DNA of 16,917 nucleotides from Martensiomyces pterosporus (lineage: Eukaryota > Kickxellomycota > Kickxellomycetes > Kickxellales > Kickxellaceae), in assembly GCA_025201845.1 (NCBI GenBank), contig MU604140.1, forward strand, positions 1-16,917, written 5' to 3'. The notes below the pieces were generated by a model that saw only the letters and a program-made list of their open reading frames with translations, did not search any database and was not told where the DNA came from. Numbering within the stretch: the stretch's first letter is position 1; each line of letters begins with the position of its first letter. A program made the translations under genes and the position numbers. Below, piece by piece: positions 8,073 to 16,873 of this stretch.

Positions 8073-9468
8073 TCAGCGCCAGCCTCCGAAGGGGATATTT
8101 AGGTGCTTAGTATAACACCAAAAGAGACGCCATCGGTGTGCACTTACCATACTTGGACCGCGCCTCCTTCTTGGCCCTCCGGCGACTCATGTACGACTCC
8201 TTGAGCTTGGCTTCCTGTTCCTGCGACTGCAGCGCAAGGTACATGATATTGTGCTTCTGCTTCTGCTTCTTGCTAACGTCGCTGCTGCCAATGAGGCTGT
8301 GCGACGCCATCCTCTGCTTCTCTGCCATCTGGACAGCAGCAAATTCAGACGCAGCCTTTGCATCTGAGTATCCAGAGTTCCTGAGCTGAGCGCCCTGCGA
8401 CACATCTTTGACCTGTGCTCCTCTTGCCAGCTGGCCCTCACCTCGCTTCATTGCTCCGCGCCCAATCAGCTGCTCCAAGTCGGCCGCAGCCATCTGCGAG
8501 GATGGCGGGGGATCTGCGCCGCCCAGCTGTCCCGACACCTCCTGCTCCTGATCGATAGCTGAGTAAAGCGCTGATGCGTCAACATAGGACCCGCTGCTGG
8601 CATCGTAGCAATAGTAGGTTCCACTTGCATGGTCGTAGTAATACCCGCTGTTTGCGTCATAGTATAGCTCCGTCTGCTGTGGTTGTGCAGGTGGGTGCGT
8701 GCCTTCCGGCAAATGCTCCTCTCTTTCCGGCTGCTCCTCGACAGCGTCGGGTGATTGGGCCCCAATGGTGAAAAACGGCCCAGAGTCCATGGCTGCTGCA
8801 TGTGGTCGTGTGCCTTTTTGCTCATCGATCTGTCTTTCGCCGTTATCGCCATCGTTGTCTTCAATCGCTTTGTCTTGATTAGCTGATTGCGCTGTACCAC
8901 CCGATGGCTGATTCTCTACGCCTCTTAGAGCTGTTTCCTTGGCCTTGCGTTTGTTTGATATCGAGTGCGGGATCAGTGGTGTGGCCTGTAGTGATTTAGG
9001 CTTTGGCGCGGTTTCACTCGCATGCTGGCGCTTAAGGTCGAATGCACTTTTGATGTGCTTGGGTGCTGGCAGTATGCTAGCCAGCTCAGAGAACAGGCCG
9101 CTTCCTATTTGGCGGTGTTCTCTAGCGGTGGTTTGGGCATTGCTAGCACCCTTGGCGGTATCTCTTTGTGTCCCTGCTGCGTCGCCTTTGGCTGATGGCA
9201 GATCGACTACGATCCTGACCTTCTTTCTCTCTGCAGTCTCAGAGGCGCCTGATTGCCTCTTTGACGCACTGCTGCTGCTGCTACTACTGATTTTCGATGG
9301 TGGTGGTAAAATGGCTGCCAGTTTTGCTCCAAGTCCCTGTGAAGCTGGCTGTGTGCTAGGGCCAATTTGATCTTTTGGGATCTTTGCCGACCTGGTCGCT
9401 GTCTCGTTTTCTGACCCTGACTCTGAATCCGACGACGAACCGTACTCCTGCAATAGCGAGAGGCTCAT
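8073..9468 (-). CDS. PRCC-family nuclear protein with an OCRE-like segment
   Basis: The model joins 9468-8148 and 8083-8073 (minus), giving 443 residues. The N-terminus MSLSLLQEYGSSSDSESGSE is typical of the PRCC family (proline-rich protein, MAD2B-interacting and linked to splicing). Two LxxxLPxP-type motifs follow (about 50-58, SILPAPKHIKS 131-141), each beside basic, Ser-rich stretches. Residues 268-296 form tyrosine octamers (YYDANSGY, YYDHASGT, YYCYDASSGSY) like the OCRE repeats of splicing factors such as RBM5. The C-terminal PRCC core runs from about 354 (KDVSQGAQL) to the end: KHNIMYLALQSQEQEAKLK, SRRRAKKEARSKYG. Reading on without splicing replaces the aromatic end by KCTPMASLLVLY; splicing out 64 nt restores KYGWR. 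It shares a divergent promoter with USO1. Nuclear RNA processing is the likely role, inferred from the family. Confidence 0.75.
8084..8147 (-). other. 64-nt terminal intron of the PRCC-family gene
   Basis: On the minus strand the donor is GTAAGT (8147-8142), the branch-point-like sequence is TACTAAG (8112-8106) and the acceptor is CGGAG ending at 8084. Phase is 1: G + GC makes Gly, followed by TGG CGC TGA. The resulting KYGWR end keeps the aromatic residue expected after KYG in the family. Confidence 0.75.
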
Positions 9469-9777
9469 TGTAAATATGCATAAATATGGTGTTTAAATAA
9501 CGCATCCGTTAAATAGCGCCTCCCAGCCAACCCCACATTCCAAATAAATACTAAAGATTGCCATGGTCTACAGCGGTGCTTGGATTTAAGGGCAAAAGCA
9601 CGTGAGGCGTCAATGGGTGCTGCCACGTCGACCCCCCACTCTTTTCTTCGCTCCGCGCGCTTTCCATGGGAAGCCCTTTTTCCTTTCGTCTGCTTGCTGC
9701 TGCTCTACTTTTCTTACTTCTGTTTTGACTCACCACAGCAATCCTCCTGCATCTTTTATTTCTACGCTCAAGCATTG
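9469..9777. promoter_or_regulatory. divergent promoter region of the PRCC-family gene and USO1
   Basis: These 309 bases separate the two ATGs. An AT-rich block beside the PRCC start (about 9470-9500) could serve that gene. A CACGTG E-box lies at 9599-9604. A perfect TGACTCA (Gcn4/AP-1 type) lies at 9726-9732. A long pyrimidine tract (about 9680-9726) ending in CACCACAG at 9738 looks like a 3' splice site, so USO1 may have a leader intron from GTGAGG at 9602 to 9738. Confidence 0.5.
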
Positions 9778-12700
9778 ATGGATTTCTTCAAGCGATACAG
9801 CTCAATTGGTGGCGGTCAACAGCAATCGGCGTCGGAAACAATCCAGCGCTTGGCTGACAGAGTTGAGACCTCAACGCTTCTTGAGGACAGAAGAGCTGCT
9901 GTTCTGGGTCTCAAGGGCCTCTCGCGCGAGTACAAAGAGGTAACTGTTTAACGAACACCCAGCCGCTATTGCGAACATGAGCTGGTAGCTTTGGCGTAGA
10001 AACAGCAGAAATGCAGCGTGTTTATATTGCCACAATGTATCGGAGCCCTGTATTCTCAAGGCCTGCTAATGCCACACAGCTCTCGCCAACGCATATTGTA
10101 CATCCATCTTAACGTTTAGGAGGTCGGAGATGCATCTCTTTTGGCGCTGCTAAAGGTGCTGAAGGAGGACAGCGAGGACCAAAACTCTGTCAAGGCTGTC
10201 CTAGAAACGCTAACCAATCTCTGCACGCGCGATCCGCCCAGGGGCGATGCAGCCGAATCAGCAGCCTCAGTTTCTGATCCTGTTTCGGACAAGTTTGCAC
10301 AAACCATCATCGACGATGGCGACAACATCTCAACGCTCTTGGAGCTCCTCGGGGACGCCGACTTTTACGTCAGGTTCTACACCGTGCAGCTGCTCGGTGC
10401 GCTGCACATGTACTCGGGAGAGCAGCTTCAGAGCACCGTTTTAGTTTCGCCTACTGGAGTTGGTCGACTAGTCGACCTCCTATCCGACCAGCGCGATATC
10501 ATCCGCAACGAGGGAATTCAGCTGCTGATTGCAATGACCGAGAGCAACGCTGATATCCAAAAAATTGTTGCGTTTGAGAATGCGTTTGACAGGCTCCTGG
10601 GAATCGTCAACGAGGAAGGAGGTGTGCGTGGAAACATTGTTGTTCAGGACTGCTTGCAGCTCCTCCACAATCTGCTGAACTACAATGTGTCGAACCAGAA
10701 CTTTTTCCGCGAGACTTCGGGGATTCAGAGGCTGCCCGATTTGCTCATCACCGACCCTAGCCAGACTGCTGCCGGACAAAATGGGCACGCGCTGCCGGAC
10801 ACGGACGAGGACTTTGAGTGGACTGCCCAGCACGCCCGCAACATGCTTGTTGTGCTCGACATTATCCGCATGCTTATCCAGCCTGGAAACACAAACACCG
10901 AGTCCAACCAGACTGCTATGCAGCAGTATGGCATCATTCCGCCATTGCTTCAGCTGTCCCTTGCTTACGAGGCACCCTCTAGCGTGCGCTCGCAGGCACT
11001 CTATGCCATAGGTGACATCATCCGATCGCACCAGGCGAACCAGGGTCTTTTCCAGCGTATTTTGATTACAGCTGCGCCTATGGATGATGACAGCGAAGCT
11101 GCTGCTGAAAAGGCCATCCCCGAACCTGCCATCGTCATTGTCATCCGCCTGTCGGTTGGACAGCGGCCAACAAACGTGCCCGCACACGAGTACTACATTG
11201 TCCGGTCGGCTGCTGCATACCTTGTTCAGGCATACGTCGGAGGAAACCCCGATGCCCAGCTTGCCCTGGCAGCAACGCTTACTCCGCCTGGCGACTCTAG
11301 CACCGTCGGTGAGCCCGAAAAGCACCAGTCGGCAGGGTCGCTTGTTGTGTCAGTTCTCCTGGACTGGCGCGAGGCTAGCAGACAGGATGTGTGGCGTGTA
11401 TGGTATGCGTCGCTCTTGCTGTCAACTATCCTGAGAGGCTACAACCAGTGCAAGGAGCAGGCACTGAAGATTTCGCTTGGTGACGAGAGCAAAGGTGAGG
11501 ACCCGCTCCCACTTATCAATGAGCTGATGTCGCAGGCACGCCATGCCACTCAGGAGTGCGCCGACGCTCGAGTCAGCATCTCGTTGCTCGCCTTGATTTG
11601 TGTCTGGGTTGTCGATTTCCCTAGCGCCGCATCTACGCTTCTTGACGAGTCGTCGAATACCTCGTTCCTTGTGGAGCAGATCAATGGCTCGTCGGGAGTC
11701 AACACGCTCGTTCAAGGAGTCGCTGCATTCCTCTTTGGCCTCATCTATCAGTTCAACACCGATCCTGGTACGCCTGTGACGCGCGAGAGTCTTTACCCGA
11801 TCCTTTCAAAGCGCGTGGGCACTGACCAGCTCTTGATCCGCGTTCAGCGACTTAGAGACTCGAAGGAGTTCCAGTATGCGGTGGGGCTTTCGGCTGGTAC
11901 TCACTCGAACGCGTATGGGGGTGTGCCGACCGAGATTTTCTTTGACAATGTATTTACCGACTTGTTCAAGGTCCACTACGAGGTCTTCCGTGCTGCTGTG
12001 CGCATGGGCCCCAACGAGCCTCAGGCCAACCCTAATTTTGCCTACCTCCAGGGCGGTATGGCTGGATATGCGGGCAGTGCTACACCGACTAGCGCACCCG
12101 GAACGCCAATGATTGGTGGTGGTGCTGGCGGTCCCCGGTCGCTTTCGCCTAACGCTGCGACAGACAGCGCCAACGAGCCACTGCCAGTGGATGGTAGACC
12201 AAGCGAGCCCACTGTGCCCAAGAGCGAGCTTGATAGCTTCAGCGCGAAACTTGCTGAATACGAGGACCAGATCAGCAGGCTACAATCGGCCCTTGAGGAG
12301 AGCAGAAAGGCAGCTGATGCGGACTTGGAAAAGCGCAACGAGGATATTGAGGCTGAGAAGAAGGCCGAAGAGGAGAGACAGGCAAGCGATGCCGCAGAGA
12401 AGGCAGCTCAGGCTGAGGAGATCGCTGCACTTCGTCAAGAGCTAAGCGAAGCTCAATCGAAGCTGGCTGACAGCCAGCAGCAAGGTCAGCCAGACGCTGA
12501 CAACAATAGGGTCGCTGAGCTTGAAAAGCAGCTGGCTGGCCTGACTGTCGCTGGAGAAAGCAAAGAGTCGGAGTGGCAAGTGCAGCGCGAAGAGCTGCAA
12601 AAGAAGCTCAGCAACGCCGAAAAGCAGGTCGTAAAGGCTGCCGCAGCAGTGCGTAACACCAACAAGAAGAAGGAGAAGCAGCAGACAGCTGCCTTCGAAG

Positions 12701-12990
12701 CTTTAGAAAAGGATGTGAAGGCCAAGGATGAGAAGATTGCAGAGCTTGAGGCGCAGCTGAAGGACCTTTCAGAAAAGACCAAGCAGCTGGAGTCAGTCGA
12801 GGAGCTCAAGGTGAAGCTCGCCAGCCTGGAGAAAGAACAAGAGGACTTGCTTGTGTATTTGGCTGACCAGGACCAGCAGGCGAAGGAGTTCAGGGCTAAG
12901 CTGCGCAAGTATGGCGAGGACATCCCGCCCTCTGACGACGAAGATGAGGAGGACGACGATGAGGACGACGACGATGGCGACGACGAGTAA
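9778..12990 (+). CDS. USO1: Uso1/p115-like vesicle tethering factor
   Basis: The model joins 9778-9939 and 10120-12990 and gives 1010 residues. Uso1/p115 is a peripheral golgin that tethers ER-derived COPII vesicles to the Golgi before SNARE pairing. The N-terminus MDFFKRYSSIGGGQQQ, the DRVETSTLLEDRRAAVLGLKG stretch and, after splicing, REYKEEVGDASLLALLKVL match the family start. The armadillo-like head runs to about residue 690 and includes EIFFDNVFTDLFKVHYEVF near its end. A Gly/Pro/Ser linker follows (about 697-745), then coiled coil (about 755-982) and an acidic tail (991-1010, nearly all Asp/Glu), the typical p115 architecture. Length is near animal p115 (about 960) and well short of budding yeast Uso1 (about 1790). 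Without the intron the first frame stops at 9951 and the second exon lacks an ATG. An in-frame ATG at 9613 exists but is less likely. Confidence 0.92.
9940..10119 (+). other. 180-nt intron of USO1
   Basis: Donor GTAACT at 9940 and acceptor TTTAG ending at 10119, phase 0. Joining AAA GAG to GAG GTC GGA restores the family sequence YK-x-E-VG. The unspliced frame stops 9 bases into the intron (TAA 9949-9951). GCTAAT at 10065-10070 may be the branch region; CTTAAC at 10108-10113 is very close to the acceptor. Confidence 0.85.
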
Positions 12991-13072
12991 AAGACTGCTT
13001 TTCTCTCCTTTCCTATTTACTGCTTTTTCTTTGCATACTATATTCGTGGACATCTGCGACTTCTTTTGCTAA

Positions 13073-14686
13073 CTAGCCTTGCATCTTCGAGATGGTTGGA
13101 ACGCCAAATACGTGGCTCTTTTCAAGCGAGTACGAGTATCTGAGTAGCGCTAGTTCGATGGCCATCGCTGTTGGCGGTGGCGATATGATCTCCTTGAGCG
13201 AAGGGATCTGGCTGACCAGCTGGGAGAACTGTGTAAAGGGCACATATTCCAGACACCCAAAGGTCCTTGGAACCGTTATCGTTTCTACAGATGTGCTTAT
13301 CGGCAGCTCTCCAATTAATGGTGCTACTGGAAATGCCTCTCTCTGGTTCGTCTCTTCATAGCCGTCCTCATACCAGGCGATTACCAAATGAAGAAGCGAC
13401 GGAAGCTGCGATAAAATGCATGCTACAGACGCGGGCACCATCTTGAACCCGATTTCTAGCCTTTGAAGCCTGTCGCAGGCACAAGCGAGCCTGGTAACGC
13501 TGGCTGGCAGCTCTAGATCAGCGCTCAGGCATAGGACCTTTAAGGAACCAAACTTTGATAGTATGGATTCTGCACAGCGAGCCATCTCGGTGTTGTCAAT
13601 TTCCCGGTACTCGCTGCCACTCATGGACAGATACATCAGGCGCGGGTAGCTGGCATTCCCAAACCTGTATGCACACTCTACATCTTCCGTATGGATATAC
13701 CGTAAGCTGGGGCAGTTGACCGAGTCCAAGAAGCGAGCGTGGTCATGCGCGCAGTTCCAAAACTGGATGTCGCAGAGCTGGGGCAGCGTCAGCATTTTGT
13801 TTTGTTGGCCTGATGGCTCCATTGCCCATTCGTCGCCTGCTCGCTCGTGAAAGTGTATGGCGAGGTGTTGGAGGGAGGGGAACGCTGTATTGCTAGAGTC
13901 CCTGCTGGCTGCCAGCACGCTCATTAGTTCATGCAAGCTATAACCCACCAGCTTCAAATGGGCCAGGGACTGGGATATCTGAATCGAGAATGGCTGGAGC
14001 TCTACATCGTTGACGATAGGCTTTTTGATGACCAGAGACTGAATAGCGCGTGCGATGCTTGTCAGATTCGGGGGGATCGGCGAGACAGAAAAGATGTGGG
14101 CGAGCTCTGGCAGTTGCTGAAATAGCTGGTCAACGGGATGCTGGTTGAATATAACGTCGGTTCCGCTGGAAACATATTTGACGCTTTGCAGTCCGGCAAA
14201 TTCCTTGAGGAAGTAGTCCACGACGAGTGATAGGTTTTGCCGGTCGGATATGTATCCGCTTCTGCTGCGCTCTAAGAAATGGCGAATTGTCAGACACTTT
14301 ATTCCTGGAAGCGCGGTGCCTGCTATTTCCCGACTGCGAAGAAACTCCACCAGGGCCGCTGGGTTTATAACTGACATGCGCGAGTCAACAACCAAGTGTT
14401 CCATGTATTTACGAAAGACCACCGGCACGGATTGCATGAAGTTTTCTGTCCAGCGTGGCGGCTGACTGTAGCTGTTATCCACACGTTTCTGTGTGCAGTA
14501 GACGACCCTGTACAGGTGCGGCAGTGTCGCAATTCTCCAGCTACGGCAGACACCCAAAACAGGTGCTATTTTGCATTCTTGGTGGCCCTTGCTTTGCTGC
14601 AAATGGGGATGACGGGCATTTTGGATATAGAAAAAGTGTATGATGTTGCCAATAACGAGTGAGGGCGGCTCCTGCCAGCTGTTCAT
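13073..14686 (-). CDS. F-box/LRR-like protein
   Basis: A 537-residue, single-exon protein. Residues about 8-60 look like a degenerate F-box: LVIGNIIHFFY, a short variable insert, then VCRSWRIATLPHLYRVVYC (46-64), where the CRSWR and LYR pattern is typical. The rest is a series of leucine-rich strands with irregular spacing (for example LKCLTIRHF-like, LAHLKLVGYSLHEL, LQHLAIHFH, LRYIHTEDV, LMYLSMSG, LKVLCLSADLEL, LQRLEIGF, LLHLVIAWY), suggesting a curved LRR-like substrate-binding domain. Such proteins usually link substrates to SCF ubiquitin ligases through Skp1; the substrate cannot be predicted. The ATG at 14686 was chosen because the longer frame begins at TTG (14731). It converges on USO1 with 82 bases between stop codons and lies 198 bases from the next gene on the same strand. 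Confidence 0.7.
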   Translation of the reverse strand: MNSWQEPPSLVIGNIIHFFYIQNARHPHLQQSKGHQECKIAPVLGVCRSWRIATLPHLYRVVYCTQKRVDNSYSQPPRWTENFMQSVPVVFRKYMEHLVVDSRMSVINPAALVEFLRSREIAGTALPGIKCLTIRHFLERSRSGYISDRQNLSLVVDYFLKEFAGLQSVKYVSSGTDVIFNQHPVDQLFQQLPELAHIFSVSPIPPNLTSIARAIQSLVIKKPIVNDVELQPFSIQISQSLAHLKLVGYSLHELMSVLAASRDSSNTAFPSLQHLAIHFHERAGDEWAMEPSGQQNKMLTLPQLCDIQFWNCAHDHARFLDSVNCPSLRYIHTEDVECAYRFGNASYPRLMYLSMSGSEYREIDNTEMARCAESILSKFGSLKVLCLSADLELPASVTRLACACDRLQRLEIGFKMVPASVACILSQLPSLLHLVIAWYEDGYEETNQREAFPVAPLIGELPISTSVETITVPRTFGCLEYVPFTQFSQLVSQIPSLKEIISPPPTAMAIELALLRYSYSLEKSHVFGVPTISKMQG

Positions 14687-14884
14687 TTTGTTTCTTATTT
14701 GTAGAAATAGAGAACAAGCAGCAATACACAAGAACAGACGAAAATTTGGTTTAGAAGGGTAGAAGGAAGAAAGCCGAGCCTGTGCGCACCTTGGGTGGAG
14801 CGACAGCCATGTCGCTATTTGCCGTAGTTTTTGTGAAACCCCAGCCGTAAACCTATGGAAACTGCTACTGCAAAGACCCGCTCG

Positions 14885-16150
14885 CTATTTTAGAGTCGGG
14901 TAAGCGTCAACGCATATGTTGCGCAAGGCCTTGCCAAGCTTGATATCGGGAGCAACCTTGCTGCTGGCAATCTCTGGAGGAATCACGTGGCCGTTGCCCT
15001 GGATGACGGCATGCTTTTCTCCAAGCACCAACTTCATCTTTGCCTTGGGTTCACCAGTCTCCTCAAGCTCAGCATCCTCCCCGGCTGTAGCATGAATGAG
15101 CTTTGCAATATTGTTTGCGGCGAGACGGCCTCCAGAGGTTGCTGCGCCGGCAAGCTTGACAAGGGCATGGTTGCAGACATCACCTACGGCGAAGATGTGC
15201 GGGTAGCGAGCATCGTTCACTTGAAGCGTTTTCTTCACACGAATGCCGCTTGGCGAGAAAATGGGCTCACTGCTGGATGACGGCAGGTCAAGCAGCGGTG
15301 CCTTGGACGTTGCGCCGAGGCAATTGATGACGAGGTCGCCGTGAATCTTCTCGCCAGCAGAGGTCACTAGAGTTACGTTGCGCTTGACTGAGTCAGCTAG
15401 CTCGGGCAAGATGTCAGAGTGCCTAACAGGTGCTGTTTCCTTGGTGGTTTCGTCTGCCGACAACTCTTCGACAACTCTTTGTTCAAATACAGTCCTTACG
15501 CCAAGCGAGCGGATAACGTCGGCAGCGTACTGGCGGAACTCGCTCATAAAAGGGCCGGGGACAGGGAGGTTGCGCGAGTGGATAAGAGTGACGTCCTTCT
15601 GAGGGAACTCGCTCTTTAGATCAGCCGAAAGCTCAGTGCCCACGGCGCCGCCTCCAACAACGACAATAGACTGCGAGCCTTTGATATAGTCGTGGTCCCT
15701 GGCCATCGCCTTCAAAAACTCGTCGCGGGTGGATGCAGCGACGCCGATGGGTGCTTGGCGACTCTGGCCCAGTGCAACAACAAGGTAGTCAAATTCGACG
15801 CGCTCATCTGTGTCTGCCAATTCAACGTGCGTAGGTGTAATGAGCTTTATTACACCCTTTCTGACCCTGATGGATGGGTGCTGTAGCCAAGGCAGGCTGC
15901 TGTAGGGTGCCCATAGCCTGGCGCCGTATTCAGGCTGGCTGATCCCACGGGTCATGCCGAGATAGTGGACAAACCCGTCTCGGCGATCAATCAGGGTTAT
16001 TTGAACGCTTGGGTTCGGTGGTGGCAGCTTCGCTCCGTCATAGTCGCTGTTGGTAGCGAGCAGCCGCAAGTAGAGGTTTTTCGCAGCGCTGAGGCCGCCG
16101 TAGTTGCCGCCGGCAATAACGATACGAACTGGCTTACTGATCACAGCCAT
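14885..16150 (-). CDS. FAD/NAD(P)H oxidoreductase, AIFM2/FSP1-like
   Basis: A 421-residue, single-exon flavoprotein of the pyridine nucleotide-disulfide reductase fold, closest to the AIFM2 (FSP1/AMID) and NDH-2-like group, which passes electrons from NAD(P)H to quinones. The FAD-binding motif is IVIAGGNYGGLSAA (10-23), where the usual middle Gly is Asn. The NAD(P)-binding motif is VVVGGGAVGTELSADL (163-178). The third FAD motif is IFAVGDVCN (319-327). RDGFVHYLG (57-65) is typical of fungal members. No redox-active CxxxxC pair, membrane segment, clear mitochondrial presequence or MG myristoylation start is seen, so location is uncertain. The first ATG is at 16150 (GCCATGGC); the longer frame starts at TTG 16186. 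The leader is CA-rich. Substrate and any link to cell death are inference. Confidence 0.85.
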   Translation of the reverse strand: MAVISKPVRIVIAGGNYGGLSAAKNLYLRLLATNSDYDGAKLPPPNPSVQITLIDRRDGFVHYLGMTRGISQPEYGARLWAPYSSLPWLQHPSIRVRKGVIKLITPTHVELADTDERVEFDYLVVALGQSRQAPIGVAASTRDEFLKAMARDHDYIKGSQSIVVVGGGAVGTELSADLKSEFPQKDVTLIHSRNLPVPGPFMSEFRQYAADVIRSLGVRTVFEQRVVEELSADETTKETAPVRHSDILPELADSVKRNVTLVTSAGEKIHGDLVINCLGATSKAPLLDLPSSSSEPIFSPSGIRVKKTLQVNDARYPHIFAVGDVCNHALVKLAGAATSGGRLAANNIAKLIHATAGEDAELEETGEPKAKMKLVLGEKHAVIQGNGHVIPPEIASSKVAPDIKLGKALRNICVDAYPTLK

Positions 16151-16864
16151 GGCCAAAAGGGTGTGTGTGTTGTAAAAGGAGTACAAATTGGTGGGGTGGG
16201 TGTGTGGAGAAGGATGATGCTGCGTGACGAGGAGCGAGTCCGTGCTTTTGTAGTCCAGAGCCTGGAGAACTGAAAAACGCCAAGACTTTTACGATGGTGG
16301 CGAATCCAATACTCTCCTTACTCCCACATACTCTCGGCGCAGAGGGAAGTTGTGTATATTTTCCCCACCAGATACCGAAAGCTACCCGTTTGTTGTCTGC
16401 GGAATATCCGCAGAGCCCAGTCTTTGTCTGATGGCGCAAAGCAATCTGCGTTTGTTGGTTTGTGCTAGATGGGAATCAGATATGTCAGCGCCGAAAGAGC
16501 AGATGATGCAGTTAAGCAGTCACGAGGCCCTGCACACCGGGATTAGCGGTGGCAACCGGAACATCCAGTCTACGGTACAGTAGCAACAGCCACCTGCAGG
16601 AATCACTATGCCAGGAGCGCCAAGCAGTATTTCGTTTTGTCATGCCGTAACAGGGATCCTTCCATATTCAATGGCTTCGTCATATACCCGTGTCAACTTG
16701 GAAAGATAGTTCGCGGCGTATTGGATTTGTAATACGGCTCTATGGATGTTCTACCAAGAACTCCACCTTAAATGGTGTCAAGTCCGCCATGAATCGCAAC
16801 ATCCACCGTACATAACGGTGCAGATGCTGACAAATGTTTACTTCTCGTCTATTCCGAGGATCAG
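16151..16864. other. upstream region of the AIFM2-like gene and of a gene beyond the right edge
   Basis: No open frame looks real. The bases just after 16150 give the CA-rich leader of the minus-strand oxidoreductase. A minus-strand TATA-like AAATATAC lies at 16354-16361. A CGG-N5-CCG dyad lies at 16400-16410. The far end belongs to a plus-strand promoter. Confidence 0.5.
16397..16413. promoter_or_regulatory. CGG-N5-CCG dyad, possible zinc-cluster factor site
   Basis: CTGCGG (16397-16402) and CCGCAG (16408-16413) are perfect inverted arms around AATAT. Paired CGG triplets at fixed spacing are the usual binding sites of fungal Zn2Cys6 regulators. It lies about 250 bases upstream of the oxidoreductase ATG. 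Confidence 0.4.
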
Positions 16865-16873
16865 TATAAAAGG
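16865..16873 (+). promoter_or_regulatory. TATA box of a gene beyond the right edge
   Basis: TATAAAAGG is followed by a pyrimidine- and CA-rich sequence (CTCTCAACATATTATCATCC) like the leaders of the two CBM9-like genes. The transcribed gene would start past base 16917. Confidence 0.5.

Noticed and set aside
14687..14731. N-terminal extension of the F-box/LRR-like protein
   Set aside because: The longer frame begins at TTG; the first ATG (14686) gives a complete F-box-like N-terminus.
16151..16186. 12-residue N-terminal extension of the AIFM2-like protein
   Set aside because: It starts at TTG and translates the CA-rich leader; the ATG at 16150 has a better context and sits just before the FAD motif.
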